From an uncultured Alphaproteobacteria bacterium (GTDB lineage Bacteria > Pseudomonadota > Alphaproteobacteria > Rickettsiales > UBA1997), in contig CAIOKL010000046.1 of NCBI GenBank assembly GCA_903858915.1, forward strand, positions 1-6,572: a DNA stretch of 6,572 nt, read 5' to 3'. Shown here piece by piece: positions 1 to 6,292 of this stretch; position 1 is the stretch's first letter, and each line of letters starts with the position of its first letter. The position numbers and the translations under genes were made by a program. Below the pieces are notes generated by a model. That model was not told the origin of the DNA and did not search any database. It worked only from the letters and a program-made list of their open reading frames with translations.

Positions 1-431
1 AGCACGTCGCCCTTAGTTACGCGACCATCTTTGCCAGAACCAGCAATTGATGAAGTGTCGATATTATTTTCCGTCGCCAATTTTTTGGGAGCGGGAGAAA
101 GTTCATGTTGCGACGAAATTTTATTTGAAGCAACTGAAGCTTGTAAATTTGGAGCACCTTGCGTAGAAGCCACTGGCTTGGCTTGAGACGAACCTCCTTC
201 TTGCATTAAAGCCACTAAATCGCCGACTTTAACGCTATCGCCTTCTTTAACTTTTAAATCAGAAATAACGCCATTGGCGGGCGCGTTGACTTCGAGCGTA
301 ACTTTATCGGTTTCGAGTTCGAGGATTAATTCATCGGCCTTAACCGCATCGCCAACTTTTTTGTGAAGCTTAGCGATTGAAGCTTCGGAAACTGATTCTC
401 CAAGAGGCGGAACTTTGATTTCAATGGTCAT
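1..431 (-). CDS. sucB: Dihydrolipoyllysine succinyltransferase, E2 of the 2-oxoglutarate dehydrogenase complex (5' part only)
   Basis: The gene enters at ATG 431-429 and runs off the left edge after 143 codons and two bases. The visible protein begins MTIEIKVPPLGESVSEASI, the standard SucB N-terminus. Residues 1 to about 77 form a lipoyl domain, with the lipoylated lysine expected at K43 in ETDKVTLEV. A flexible Ala/Ser/Pro/Gln linker follows (about 79-111). From about 112 the peripheral subunit-binding domain starts (SPAPKKLATENNID, then GSGKDGRVTKGDV), which in this family binds E1 and E3. The catalytic acyltransferase domain lies outside the window. SucB passes the succinyl group from SucA to CoA in the TCA cycle, in the cytoplasm. 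The ETDKVTLEV context and the sucA neighbour favour SucB over the pyruvate dehydrogenase E2. No clear Shine-Dalgarno precedes the ATG. The gene is separated from sucA by an unrelated 490-aa gene and appears to have its own promoter at 470-497. Confidence 0.97.
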   Translation of the reverse strand, partial: MTIEIKVPPLGESVSEASIAKLHKKVGDAVKADELILELETDKVTLEVNAPANGVISDLKVKEGDSVKVGDLVALMQEGGSSQAKPVASTQGAPNLQASVASNKISSQHELSPAPKKLATENNIDTSSIAGSGKDGRVTKGDV

Positions 432-469
432 AATTTTATGATTTATTGTTTATTAATTTGGTGAGAGAC

Positions 470-488
470 ATTTTATTGCCAATAAAAT
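470..488. repeat. Short palindrome overlapping the sucB -10 and spacer
   Basis: The sequence ATTTTATT-GCC-AATAAAAT is a perfect 8-bp inverted repeat with a 3-bp centre. It covers the proposed -10 box and most of the spacer of the sucB promoter, a position typical of repressor operators. It could also be chance in AT-rich DNA, since the arms contain only A and T. Confidence 0.3.
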
Positions 489-497
489 TTTCGTCAA
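470..497 (-). promoter_or_regulatory. Candidate sigma70-type promoter of sucB
   Basis: Read on the minus strand there is a -35-like TTGACG (497-492), a 16-bp spacer and a -10-like TAAAAT (475-470). Each box differs from consensus by one base. Transcription would start near 463, leaving a leader of about 32 nt before the sucB ATG. It lies downstream of a terminator-like hairpin, which supports independent transcription of sucB. The call rests on consensus match only, and in very AT-rich DNA the -10 box alone carries little weight. The TTGACG box is the stronger part. Confidence 0.5.
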
Positions 498-589
498 TGG
501 CTTTTTTGTATTTACAAACTTTGACTATTTCTTCTTTTTAAATCAAACAAAAAAGTATTTTAGGTCGCGATGGAATTAATTTATTTTAA

Positions 590-622
590 TAAAAAATCCT
601 CGGTTTGATTTCAAATCGAGGG
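590..622 (-). terminator. Rho-independent terminator-like hairpin after the 490-aa gene
   Basis: On the minus strand, arms 621-612 (CCTCGATTTG) and 607-598 (CAAACCGAGG) form a 10-bp stem with a 4-nt loop and one internal A-C mismatch. A single base (597) and then a run of T residues (596-591 on the complement) follow. It is one of the few G/C-containing stems in the intergenic DNA and starts about 50 bp past the stop of the 490-aa gene. It should end that transcript before sucB. On the plus strand no T-run follows, so it is oriented for minus-strand transcripts. Confidence 0.65.
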
Positions 623-670
623 TTAAATTATCGAAAATTATTTTGCTAAATTGAGTATTTTAAACAATTT

Positions 671-2143
671 CTACAAAGAAAGAATTCTAGTTTTTTTAGG
701 CAATAATTTTGGATCGGGCGGAGAAAATGATTTAGCATAACTCACTATCGTAGAAGGCTTATCAAGCTCCCACGGCGATTGGCCTTCCGCATATATCGGC
801 TCAATCGGTTTAAACGGAATTTCGAAGCTTTGATTTTGCGGAGTTAAAGTTGGAGGGCTTTCGGGAGAGTTTAATTTTTTATAAGAATTCAATATTGAGT
901 TGAAGGATTCTAAGTCTAATTCTATTGGCGATTTACTTTTGGCATGAATTGGGAATGATGGAAACAACGCGACATCATTTGCAAATCTTAATTGCGAAAG
1001 TGTTTTTTCTTCAAATTTCTCAACTTCGACCAACCTCGAATCTTCGATTTTTTCTTGATGGGATAAATAAATTTCTTGAGAAGGACAAATTGATATTTGA
1101 ACCGACAAATCATCGTCAAATTTATTTTGAGAAAAACAATTTTTAAAAACTCCAATAATCGTTTTTCTAATTTTTGATAAAACCCACGGACCCAATGAAA
1201 TAAGCTTGCTTGGATTGGTTTTTTTATCTTTATTTTTTTTGGTTGCGACGACTCTTCCGTGACTATCGCTGGCTTTTAAATTGGTGGCAAAATTACTAAA
1301 AATTTCTTGCAATTTTTGAACAGATTCCGCTGATTTATCGCTTTTTTCCTCAACTTTTTGACAAATTTTATCAACCGTCAAATGTAAATTTTCGACAACT
1401 TTTGAAAATCTATCTTGCCTTAAATTCGCAGATTTTTTTGATAATACATAAGAAATTAGAGGCACGATCGGAATAATTGAACCAATTACCGAATTAACTA
1501 TAAAATTGGTGGTTTCGGCGAGCGATGAAAATCTTGAGACGCCCTTTTCAGTGGCTGATAAACTGGCTCCAGAAAAATAAGATAACATGCGATAAATTCC
1601 CGAATTATCTTTTTTTTTCTTTTCATCAAAGTCCAACTCAAAACCAAATTTTTCCATAAAATCTTCTTGCATTTTTTTGGTCGCTGATTCTAATTTATTA
1701 GCAAAATGTGAAGATAAATGTCCGAGATTTGCAATATTTCTTTTGGCTTGCGATTCGGCTACCGAAGAAGTTCCAACCACCCCAATCGCACAAGCAATTC
1801 CAGCAATTGGCGAGGCAAAGAAATTCAACAATAAAGCGCCTGAAAGACCCGCAACATTACAAATTGCCACATTAAATCTGGTGTCAAATTCTTTATCTAA
1901 ATTTTCTTGATTCCATTTTTGTAATGATTGTAAAAAATCTATTTGAGGATTTTTATGATTGAAAATTTTTTCTTGGTAAAATCTTTTGAAAATATTGACA
2001 ACATTGGCTTGATAAGCATCGCCCAAAAATGATTTATCGAGATTTGCAATTAATTCATCATCGGATTTTACGCCAAGACCCCGCAGAAAATCTTGCTTCA
2101 AAGACCCAACTTCAACATTAAAAGAACTTTCAGGATTTCTCAT
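671..2143 (-). CDS. 490-aa protein of unknown function, two hydrophobic blocks and a proline-rich tail, between sucA and sucB
   Basis: I do not recognise this family. The N-terminal 90 residues are hydrophilic, without a signal peptide. Residues about 92-124 form a long Gly/Ala-rich hydrophobic block (SGALLLNFFASPIAGIACAI). About 131-210 is charged and helix-prone, with a lysine cluster at 175-178. A second hydrophobic block lies at about 212-234 (IGSIIPIVPLISYVL). Residues 240-290 look coiled-coil-like, and 300-330 is basic. The last 100 residues are proline- and serine-rich with a repeated element: AKSKSPIELD at 401-410, AEGQSPWELD at 452-461 and AKSFSP at 470-475. The extreme C-terminus is basic and hydrophobic (KLLPKKTRILSL). 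A membrane-associated or secreted protein is plausible, and a host-directed effector is one guess, but nothing proves either. The ATG at 2143 directly abuts a perfect 18-bp inverted repeat, and no Shine-Dalgarno is visible. The long uninterrupted frame supports a real gene. Confidence 0.85.
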   Translation of the reverse strand: MRNPESSFNVEVGSLKQDFLRGLGVKSDDELIANLDKSFLGDAYQANVVNIFKRFYQEKIFNHKNPQIDFLQSLQKWNQENLDKEFDTRFNVAICNVAGLSGALLLNFFASPIAGIACAIGVVGTSSVAESQAKRNIANLGHLSSHFANKLESATKKMQEDFMEKFGFELDFDEKKKKDNSGIYRMLSYFSGASLSATEKGVSRFSSLAETTNFIVNSVIGSIIPIVPLISYVLSKKSANLRQDRFSKVVENLHLTVDKICQKVEEKSDKSAESVQKLQEIFSNFATNLKASDSHGRVVATKKNKDKKTNPSKLISLGPWVLSKIRKTIIGVFKNCFSQNKFDDDLSVQISICPSQEIYLSHQEKIEDSRLVEVEKFEEKTLSQLRFANDVALFPSFPIHAKSKSPIELDLESFNSILNSYKKLNSPESPPTLTPQNQSFEIPFKPIEPIYAEGQSPWELDKPSTIVSYAKSFSPPDPKLLPKKTRILSL

Positions 2144-2182
2144 ACAAATTATATTATTAAAAAATTAATAATATAATTTGTA
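2143..2182. repeat. Perfect 18-bp inverted repeat with 4-nt loop at the start codon of the 490-aa gene
   Basis: Arms 2143-2160 and 2165-2182 are exact reverse complements (TACAAATTATATTATTAA and its complement) around the loop AAAA. The last base of the minus-strand hairpin is the A of the ATG of the 490-aa gene. Transcribed, it would form a hairpin flush with the start codon and occupy the whole ribosome-binding region. Possible roles are translational control, an operator for a dimeric repressor, or part of the transcript end of sucA. No T-run follows on the minus strand, so a classical terminator is less likely. Confidence 0.85.
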
Positions 2183-2233
2183 AAAGTTATTTTCTTTTAT
2201 TGCTTAATATATTTTTATTTTTTTAAAATATAA

Positions 2234-2254
2234 AATATATTGTTTCAATATATT
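2234..2254 (-). terminator. Weak terminator-like hairpin just after sucA
   Basis: On the minus strand, 9-bp arms AATATATTG (2254-2246) and CAATATATT (2242-2234) with a 3-nt loop lie 4 bp beyond the sucA stop codon. T-rich sequence follows (TTTATATTTT). The stem is nearly all A/T and therefore weak. It may only partly terminate, or may protect the 3' end of the sucA message. Confidence 0.35.
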
Positions 2255-2258
2255 GCGA

Positions 2259-5096
2259 TTACACTTTCAAAGCTTCGTCGATTAATTTTTTTTGCTCGCG
2301 TGAATGATAAGAGCCATAACCCGTTGCCGGAGAGGCGCTGGCAACTCTTCCAACATATTTAGCGCGCGAATTTTTATGTTTATTTTCAATCAAAACTTCT
2401 TCGATTAAATCGTCAACAAACTTCCACGCACCCATATTTTTCGGCTCTTCTTGACACCAAATAATTTCGGCATTTTTATATTTTTTTATTTCATTTGCCA
2501 ATTCTTGATTTGGAAATGGATAAAGTTGTTCAAGACGAATAATCGCTACATCATTGATTTTATTAGCCTCACGCGCTTCGATTAAATCATAATAAATTTT
2601 TCCCGAACATAAAACCAAGCGACGAATTTTTTCATCGGCATTTAATTTATGCGTTTCGGGAATTAAAGTTTTGAAATTTTCCCCGGTAAATTCGCTTAAT
2701 TTTGAAACCGCCATTTTGTGACGAAGTAGCGATTTTGGAGACATCACAACCAATGGTTTACGATCCTTGTTGTGAATTTGGCGACGCAATGCGTGGAAAA
2801 AATTGGCTGGGTTGGTAATGTTAACAACGCGCAAATTATTGTCGGCGCAAGCTTGCAAATATCGCTCGAGTCGTGCCGAAGAATGTTCTGGCCCCTGCCC
2901 TTCAAAACCATGAGGCAGTAGCATTACCAAACCTGATTTTCGCAACCATTTTACTTCCGAAGATGCCACAAATTGGTCAAAAATAATTTGCGCACCGTTG
3001 GCAAAATCGCCAAATTGCGCCTCCCAAATTGTTAAAGCATTTGGTGCCGAAAGTGAATAACCATATTCGAAGCCCATCACGCCATATTCCGAAAGCACCG
3101 AATCATGCACTTCAAAATGTACTTTATCAGAAATTGAATTATAAATATTGTGTTTTTGCGCGGTTTTTGCGTCATGCAAAATTGAATGACGATGCGAGAA
3201 AGTGCCTCGCCCAGCGTCTTGCCCAGTGATTCTAACTACATGACCTTCATTGATTAAAGAGGCAAAAGCCAAACTTTCCGCCGTTCCCCAATCAATTTCT
3301 TTACCGTCTTCGACCACCTGTTTTCTAGCTTCGACCTGACGAACAATTTTTGGATTGGCGTTAAAATTTTGCGGAATTGTCGTCATTTTTGCGTTCAATT
3401 CTTTAAGAATTTTTTCAGCAATCGCGGTTTTAGGAATTGAATTATCGCCATCTTTAATGTGCGACCAATCGCCTTTAAGCCAATCAGCCTCTAGGGCTTT
3501 ATAAGATGAAGCTTTGTTGAATTCATCATTCAAAAATACTTCAAAATCATTAACTAATTTTTCATATTCGACTTGAGAAATTGAATTTTCATTTAACAAT
3601 TTTTGTGAATAAATTTTTTCAATCGAAGTTTGGTCTTTAATTTTATTATACATAATTGGTTGTGTATAAAGTGGCTCGTCGCCTTCATTATGACCATATT
3701 TGCGATAACAAACCACATCAAGAACAATATCTTTTTTGAATGTTTGGCGATATTTACTCAGGATTCCAGAAATTTTTACCACCGCTTCAACATCATCACC
3801 ATTCACATGGAAAATTGGCGCATCGATTGATTTTGCTAAATCCGAAGCATATTGCGTACTTCTAGAGTCTGTAGGGTTAGCGGTAAATCCGATTTGGTTG
3901 TTTATAATGATGTGGATAACTCCTCCGGTATCATAGCCCGCCGTGCCGTTCATCAATAAACTTTCGGCAACCGAACCTTGACCAGCAAAAGCCGCATCGC
4001 CGTGAATCAACAACGCCAAGGCTTGTGTGCGTGATGCATCTTGCAATAAATCTTGCGTGGCACGAATTCTGCCAGCCACAACAACATTTACAGCCTCAAG
4101 GTGCGAAGGGTTAAACGCCAATGATAAATCGATTTTTTTGCCATCAATTTCACGACTCGAAGAAAAACCCGCGTGATATTTAACATCACCCGATTTCGTA
4201 ATTGACTCAGGAATTCCCGGCGTGCCTTGGAATTCAGATAAAAGGCGATGGTAAGGCTTGCCCATTACACCCGTCAAGGTATTAAGTCGACCACGATGCG
4301 CCATGCCGATAATAATTTTTTTCACTCCGCTACGCGCCGAAGCATCAATAATTTTTTCAACTGCACAAATTGAAGATTCTCCACCTTCGATTGAAAATCT
4401 TTTGGCACCGGGAAAGCGCTTGTGGAGGAATTGCTCGAAGCGCTCGGTGCGAATAATTTCTTTTAAAATTTTATGTTTTTCAGTTTTTGAAACCGTTTCG
4501 AAAGCGCTATTTTCAACTTCGCGAGTCAACCAATCTTTTTGTTGTTGATCACGAATATATTCAAATTCACAACCAATTGTGTTGCAATAAATATAGTTTA
4601 AATTGGCGATTGCTTGCGTTAATTTAACTTTTTGACCGCCATAATTAACTTCTTTTTCTAAATCGGAATTTTCGATGTCGTTATTTTTTAAATCAATTTC
4701 TGGAACGAATTGTGGCGGGGTTAATCCAAGCGGATCAAGGTTGGAAGCCAAATGTCCAAATCTTTTATAATTGGCAATTAAATTTTGTAAACGAATATTT
4801 AAATCTTTCGAAGCAATTTGCGGAACATTTTTAGCATCTTTTTTTGGTAATTCTTTCGGCGCATTCGAAGAAATATCATAATCTTGCGAACCTACAACTT
4901 TAAGGTTTCTCTTACCCCAAGACGGACCGTTATAATCGGCTAAAATTGCCTTAACTTCGTCATGATTTTGCGAAAAAAATTCTGCCCAAGAAACATCAAC
5001 CGAAGTTGGATTTTGAGAATATTTTTGATAAAGTTCATTTATAAAAACAATATTGGCACTAAAGAACGGAGTAGTGTTTTCAAGTTGTTGCGACAT
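2259..5096 (-). CDS. sucA: 2-oxoglutarate dehydrogenase E1 component
   Basis: This is a complete 945-aa SucA, normal for the family. The enzyme is thiamine-diphosphate dependent: it decarboxylates 2-oxoglutarate and transfers the succinyl group to the lipoyl arm of SucB in the cytoplasmic TCA cycle complex. Order of signatures: N-terminal helix (about 8-42, FFSANIVFINELYQKY...SVDVSWAEFF), the motif RFSIEGGES (233-241), GMAHRGRLN (264-272), AFNPSHLEAV (327-336), the ThDP/Mg motif beginning HGDAAFAGQG (365-374) and ending INNQIGF (398-404), and CYRKYGHNEGDEP (463-475). In the C-terminal half are ITGQDAGRGTFSHRH (623-637), PHGFEGQGPEHSSARLERYL (728-747), SPKSLLRH (786-793) and the terminal GYGSYHSREQ (926-935). 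All expected motifs appear intact. The ATG at 5096 gives the standard N-terminus (MSQQLENTTPFFSANIVF) and no Shine-Dalgarno is seen. Instead of sucB, the next gene downstream is an unrelated 490-aa gene. Confidence 0.98.
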   Translation of the reverse strand: MSQQLENTTPFFSANIVFINELYQKYSQNPTSVDVSWAEFFSQNHDEVKAILADYNGPSWGKRNLKVVGSQDYDISSNAPKELPKKDAKNVPQIASKDLNIRLQNLIANYKRFGHLASNLDPLGLTPPQFVPEIDLKNNDIENSDLEKEVNYGGQKVKLTQAIANLNYIYCNTIGCEFEYIRDQQQKDWLTREVENSAFETVSKTEKHKILKEIIRTERFEQFLHKRFPGAKRFSIEGGESSICAVEKIIDASARSGVKKIIIGMAHRGRLNTLTGVMGKPYHRLLSEFQGTPGIPESITKSGDVKYHAGFSSSREIDGKKIDLSLAFNPSHLEAVNVVVAGRIRATQDLLQDASRTQALALLIHGDAAFAGQGSVAESLLMNGTAGYDTGGVIHIIINNQIGFTANPTDSRSTQYASDLAKSIDAPIFHVNGDDVEAVVKISGILSKYRQTFKKDIVLDVVCYRKYGHNEGDEPLYTQPIMYNKIKDQTSIEKIYSQKLLNENSISQVEYEKLVNDFEVFLNDEFNKASSYKALEADWLKGDWSHIKDGDNSIPKTAIAEKILKELNAKMTTIPQNFNANPKIVRQVEARKQVVEDGKEIDWGTAESLAFASLINEGHVVRITGQDAGRGTFSHRHSILHDAKTAQKHNIYNSISDKVHFEVHDSVLSEYGVMGFEYGYSLSAPNALTIWEAQFGDFANGAQIIFDQFVASSEVKWLRKSGLVMLLPHGFEGQGPEHSSARLERYLQACADNNLRVVNITNPANFFHALRRQIHNKDRKPLVVMSPKSLLRHKMAVSKLSEFTGENFKTLIPETHKLNADEKIRRLVLCSGKIYYDLIEAREANKINDVAIIRLEQLYPFPNQELANEIKKYKNAEIIWCQEEPKNMGAWKFVDDLIEEVLIENKHKNSRAKYVGRVASASPATGYGSYHSREQKKLIDEALKV

Positions 5097-5129
5097 ATTT
5101 AAGTGTTTAAATTTTAATATATGTTTCCA

Positions 5130-5157
5130 ATTTTAATTTCCTTAAACTTAATTGCAA
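5130..5157 (-). promoter_or_regulatory. Candidate promoter of sucA
   Basis: On the minus strand a -35-like TTGCAA (5157-5152) is followed after 16 bp by a -10-like TAAAAT (5135-5130). Transcription would begin near 5123, giving a leader of about 27 nt. The 16-bp spacing and TAAAAT box match the proposed sucB promoter. The -35 match is only four of six, and other AT-rich -10-like boxes are close by. Confidence 0.35.
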
Positions 5158-5272
5158 CCTTCGCGAGATTTTGTAAGAAATTTAATTTTAAAGTTAGGGT
5201 GATATATTTTCATCTCATGAACTTTTTTAATCTCAGCCAGCAGATTCACCAATAATTTTTAGCAATTACTAC

Positions 5273-5301
5273 TCGACACAAAAATAATCATTTTTTATAA
5301 T
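5273..5301 (+). promoter_or_regulatory. Plus-strand sigma70-type promoter upstream of the 32-codon ORF
   Basis: TCGACA (5273-5278), a 17-bp spacer and a perfect TATAAT (5296-5301) make one of the two best promoter matches in the window. A transcript starting near 5308 would have a leader of about 55 nt before the ATG at 5363. No other plus-strand gene is available for this promoter to serve. A purine-rich AAAGGA at 5327-5332 is too far from that ATG (about 30 nt) to be its ribosome-binding site. Confidence 0.5.
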
Positions 5302-5362
5302 GCCTTCATAAAAAAATTCTGATTTTAAAGGAATTTATTAAGATAATACAAAGTATATTTTT

Positions 5363-5461
5363 ATGACCGATATTTATTCTACTAGCCCTATTAATCAAGG
5401 TAGCATTACGCCACCGCCGATTAAGTTTCCGCCACTTCCAACAGATACGAAGTCTTTATAA
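5363..5461 (+). CDS. Small proline-rich ORF, 32 aa, function unknown
   Basis: The frame ATG 5363 to TAA 5459-5461 encodes 32 residues beginning MTDIYSTSPINQGSI and continuing through TPPPIKFPPLP to a terminal TDTKSL. Seven of the 32 residues are proline, including a PPP run that usually requires EF-P for efficient translation. Support for a real gene: its base composition is clearly richer in G/C than the surrounding spacer, a good promoter-like sequence lies at the right distance upstream, and its stop falls 3 bp before the stop of the convergent 160-aa gene. Against it: the short length, no well-placed Shine-Dalgarno and no recognised homologue. No hydrophobic segment is present. It could instead be the remnant of a longer gene or part of a small RNA. 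Confidence 0.4.
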   Translation: MTDIYSTSPINQGSITPPPIKFPPLPTDTKSL

Positions 5462-5464
5462 TAA

Positions 5465-5947
5465 TTATAAACAAAAATATGTAAATACCGCGATACTAGC
5501 AAAAAATATTGCGGTAATTATAGACCAATTAACTAAAGCTCCTTTGGTAGCATTAATTTTAGTATTACCTTCAATTTTTACTTGATAAGTTTTGATTAAG
5601 TAAATTAACATCCCCTTATAATCGTGATAATAGGACTCTTCTTTTTCTATATCCTTCATTAAATCACCATATAAATGATATTTTCCAGCTGTATATCCAA
5701 AGCACAAAATTATTAAAGAAGTAAAGGCACCAAACATCAAAATGCTGGCTGGCCATAATATTTGACTGGAGCTGTCATAAACAAAAATAACAACCGATAA
5801 CCCAAAAATAATTGAGAGTATAACTTTAATCACACTATGAGTTTTTTCATCCAATACATTTGCGGATTCACAACTGCTTTTCATGGCGTCTTTAACTTCC
5901 TGTAAAGCTATTTTGATTTGATTTTCTTCGAGATTTTTATTTAACAT
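5465..5947 (-). CDS. Three-TM small membrane protein, unknown family
   Basis: The 160-aa product has a charged N-terminal helix (1-36), two TM segments close together (about 38-57, IKVILSIIFGLSVVIFV, and 63-86), a cytoplasmic-type charged linker (about 88-136, KDIEKEESYYHDYKG) and a last TM segment at 139-159 ending almost at the C-terminus. There is no cleavable signal peptide. I do not recognise a named family. The plan of an N-terminal helix with D-E-K before TM1, a 2TM hairpin, a charged helix, then a Lys/Asn-flanked final TM loosely recalls small TM effector proteins of the SLATT and PycTM type, but no nucleotide cyclase or partner gene is adjacent and I cannot test homology. It lies on the same strand 186 bp downstream of tRNA-Met with no clear terminator between, so read-through from the tRNA promoter is possible. 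The ATG at 5947 has no Shine-Dalgarno. Confidence 0.82.
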   Translation of the reverse strand: MLNKNLEENQIKIALQEVKDAMKSSCESANVLDEKTHSVIKVILSIIFGLSVVIFVYDSSSQILWPASILMFGAFTSLIILCFGYTAGKYHLYGDLMKDIEKEESYYHDYKGMLIYLIKTYQVKIEGNTKINATKGALVNWSIITAIFFASIAVFTYFCL

Positions 5948-6133
5948 TGGCGTGGGTTTTTATTTGTTGGTGATTTGATTTAATATTTTTAACTTAATAA
6001 CTAAATCAATTTTTTTTCAAGTTAATTTGTTTATGAAATATAATTAATATATTTTTACAAAATAAATATTATAACTGGATTTTTCATGATATAATCGATT
6101 AGTGATGGATTTTTATTAAGAATATAAGAAATT

Positions 6134-6209
6134 TGGTAGCGGAGGAGGGAATTGAACCCCCGACACGCGGATTATGATCCCGCTGCTCTACCAACTGAGC
6201 TACTCCGCC
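6134..6209 (-). tRNA. tRNA-Met (CAT anticodon), elongator type
   Basis: The 76-nt gene runs from 6209 to 6134 with a CCA tail encoded (6136-6134). The acceptor stem pairs GGCGGAG with CTCCGCT, closing with G1-U72, and the discriminator is A. The D-arm reads GCTCAGTTGGTAGAGC. The anticodon stem GCGGG/TCCGC encloses the loop ATCATAA with anticodon CAT, and the T-arm is GGGGG TTCAATT CCCTC. The initiator hallmarks (C1-A72 mismatch and three G-C pairs next to the anticodon loop) are absent, so this is not initiator tRNA. The sequence matches my memory of the alphaproteobacterial elongator tRNA-Met rather than the lysidine-modified tRNA-Ile2, although both share CAT. The last anticodon stem pair is G31-U39, where I would expect A-U. 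Confidence 0.95.
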
Positions 6210-6263
6210 TTGAAAGATAAGATTTTTATAAAATATTATTTTTAAAACATTTTATTTTTTGGT

Positions 6264-6292
6264 ATTATAAAATCATTTGTAAAAAATTTCAA
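6264..6292 (-). promoter_or_regulatory. Promoter of tRNA-Met
   Basis: On the minus strand, TTGAAA (6292-6287), exactly 17 bp of spacer and a perfect TATAAT (6269-6264) form a near-consensus sigma70 promoter. The start would be near 6257, giving a 5' leader of about 48 nt to be removed by RNase P. The position directly upstream of the tRNA makes the assignment secure relative to the other promoters listed here. Confidence 0.7.

Noticed and set aside
436..471. 11-codon minus-strand frame (ATG TCT CTC ...) just upstream of sucB, a possible leader peptide
   Set aside because: The proposed transcription start near 463 falls inside it, it has no ribosome-binding site, and its composition is that of AT-rich spacer. 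A chance frame is more likely.
925..4548. Plus-strand open frames at 925-1146, 1677-1910, 3029-3229, 3630-3830, 3736-3936 and 4258-4548
   Set aside because: All lie antisense inside the 490-aa gene or sucA, have unconvincing residue composition and lack start signals. They are shadows of the real minus-strand genes.
5975..6017. Inverted repeat TTGATTTA...TAAATCAA followed by eight T residues on the plus strand
   Set aside because: It looks like a terminator on the plus strand, but no plus-strand gene ends there. The stem is short, AT-only apart from one pair, and the loop is 19 nt.
6076..6114. Direct repeat TGGATTTTT at 6076-6084 and 6106-6114
   Set aside because: Two 9-nt copies 30 bp apart in low-complexity AT spacer, with no third copy and no link to a promoter or attachment site. 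In particular, no tRNA 3' end is duplicated, so it does not mark an integration site.
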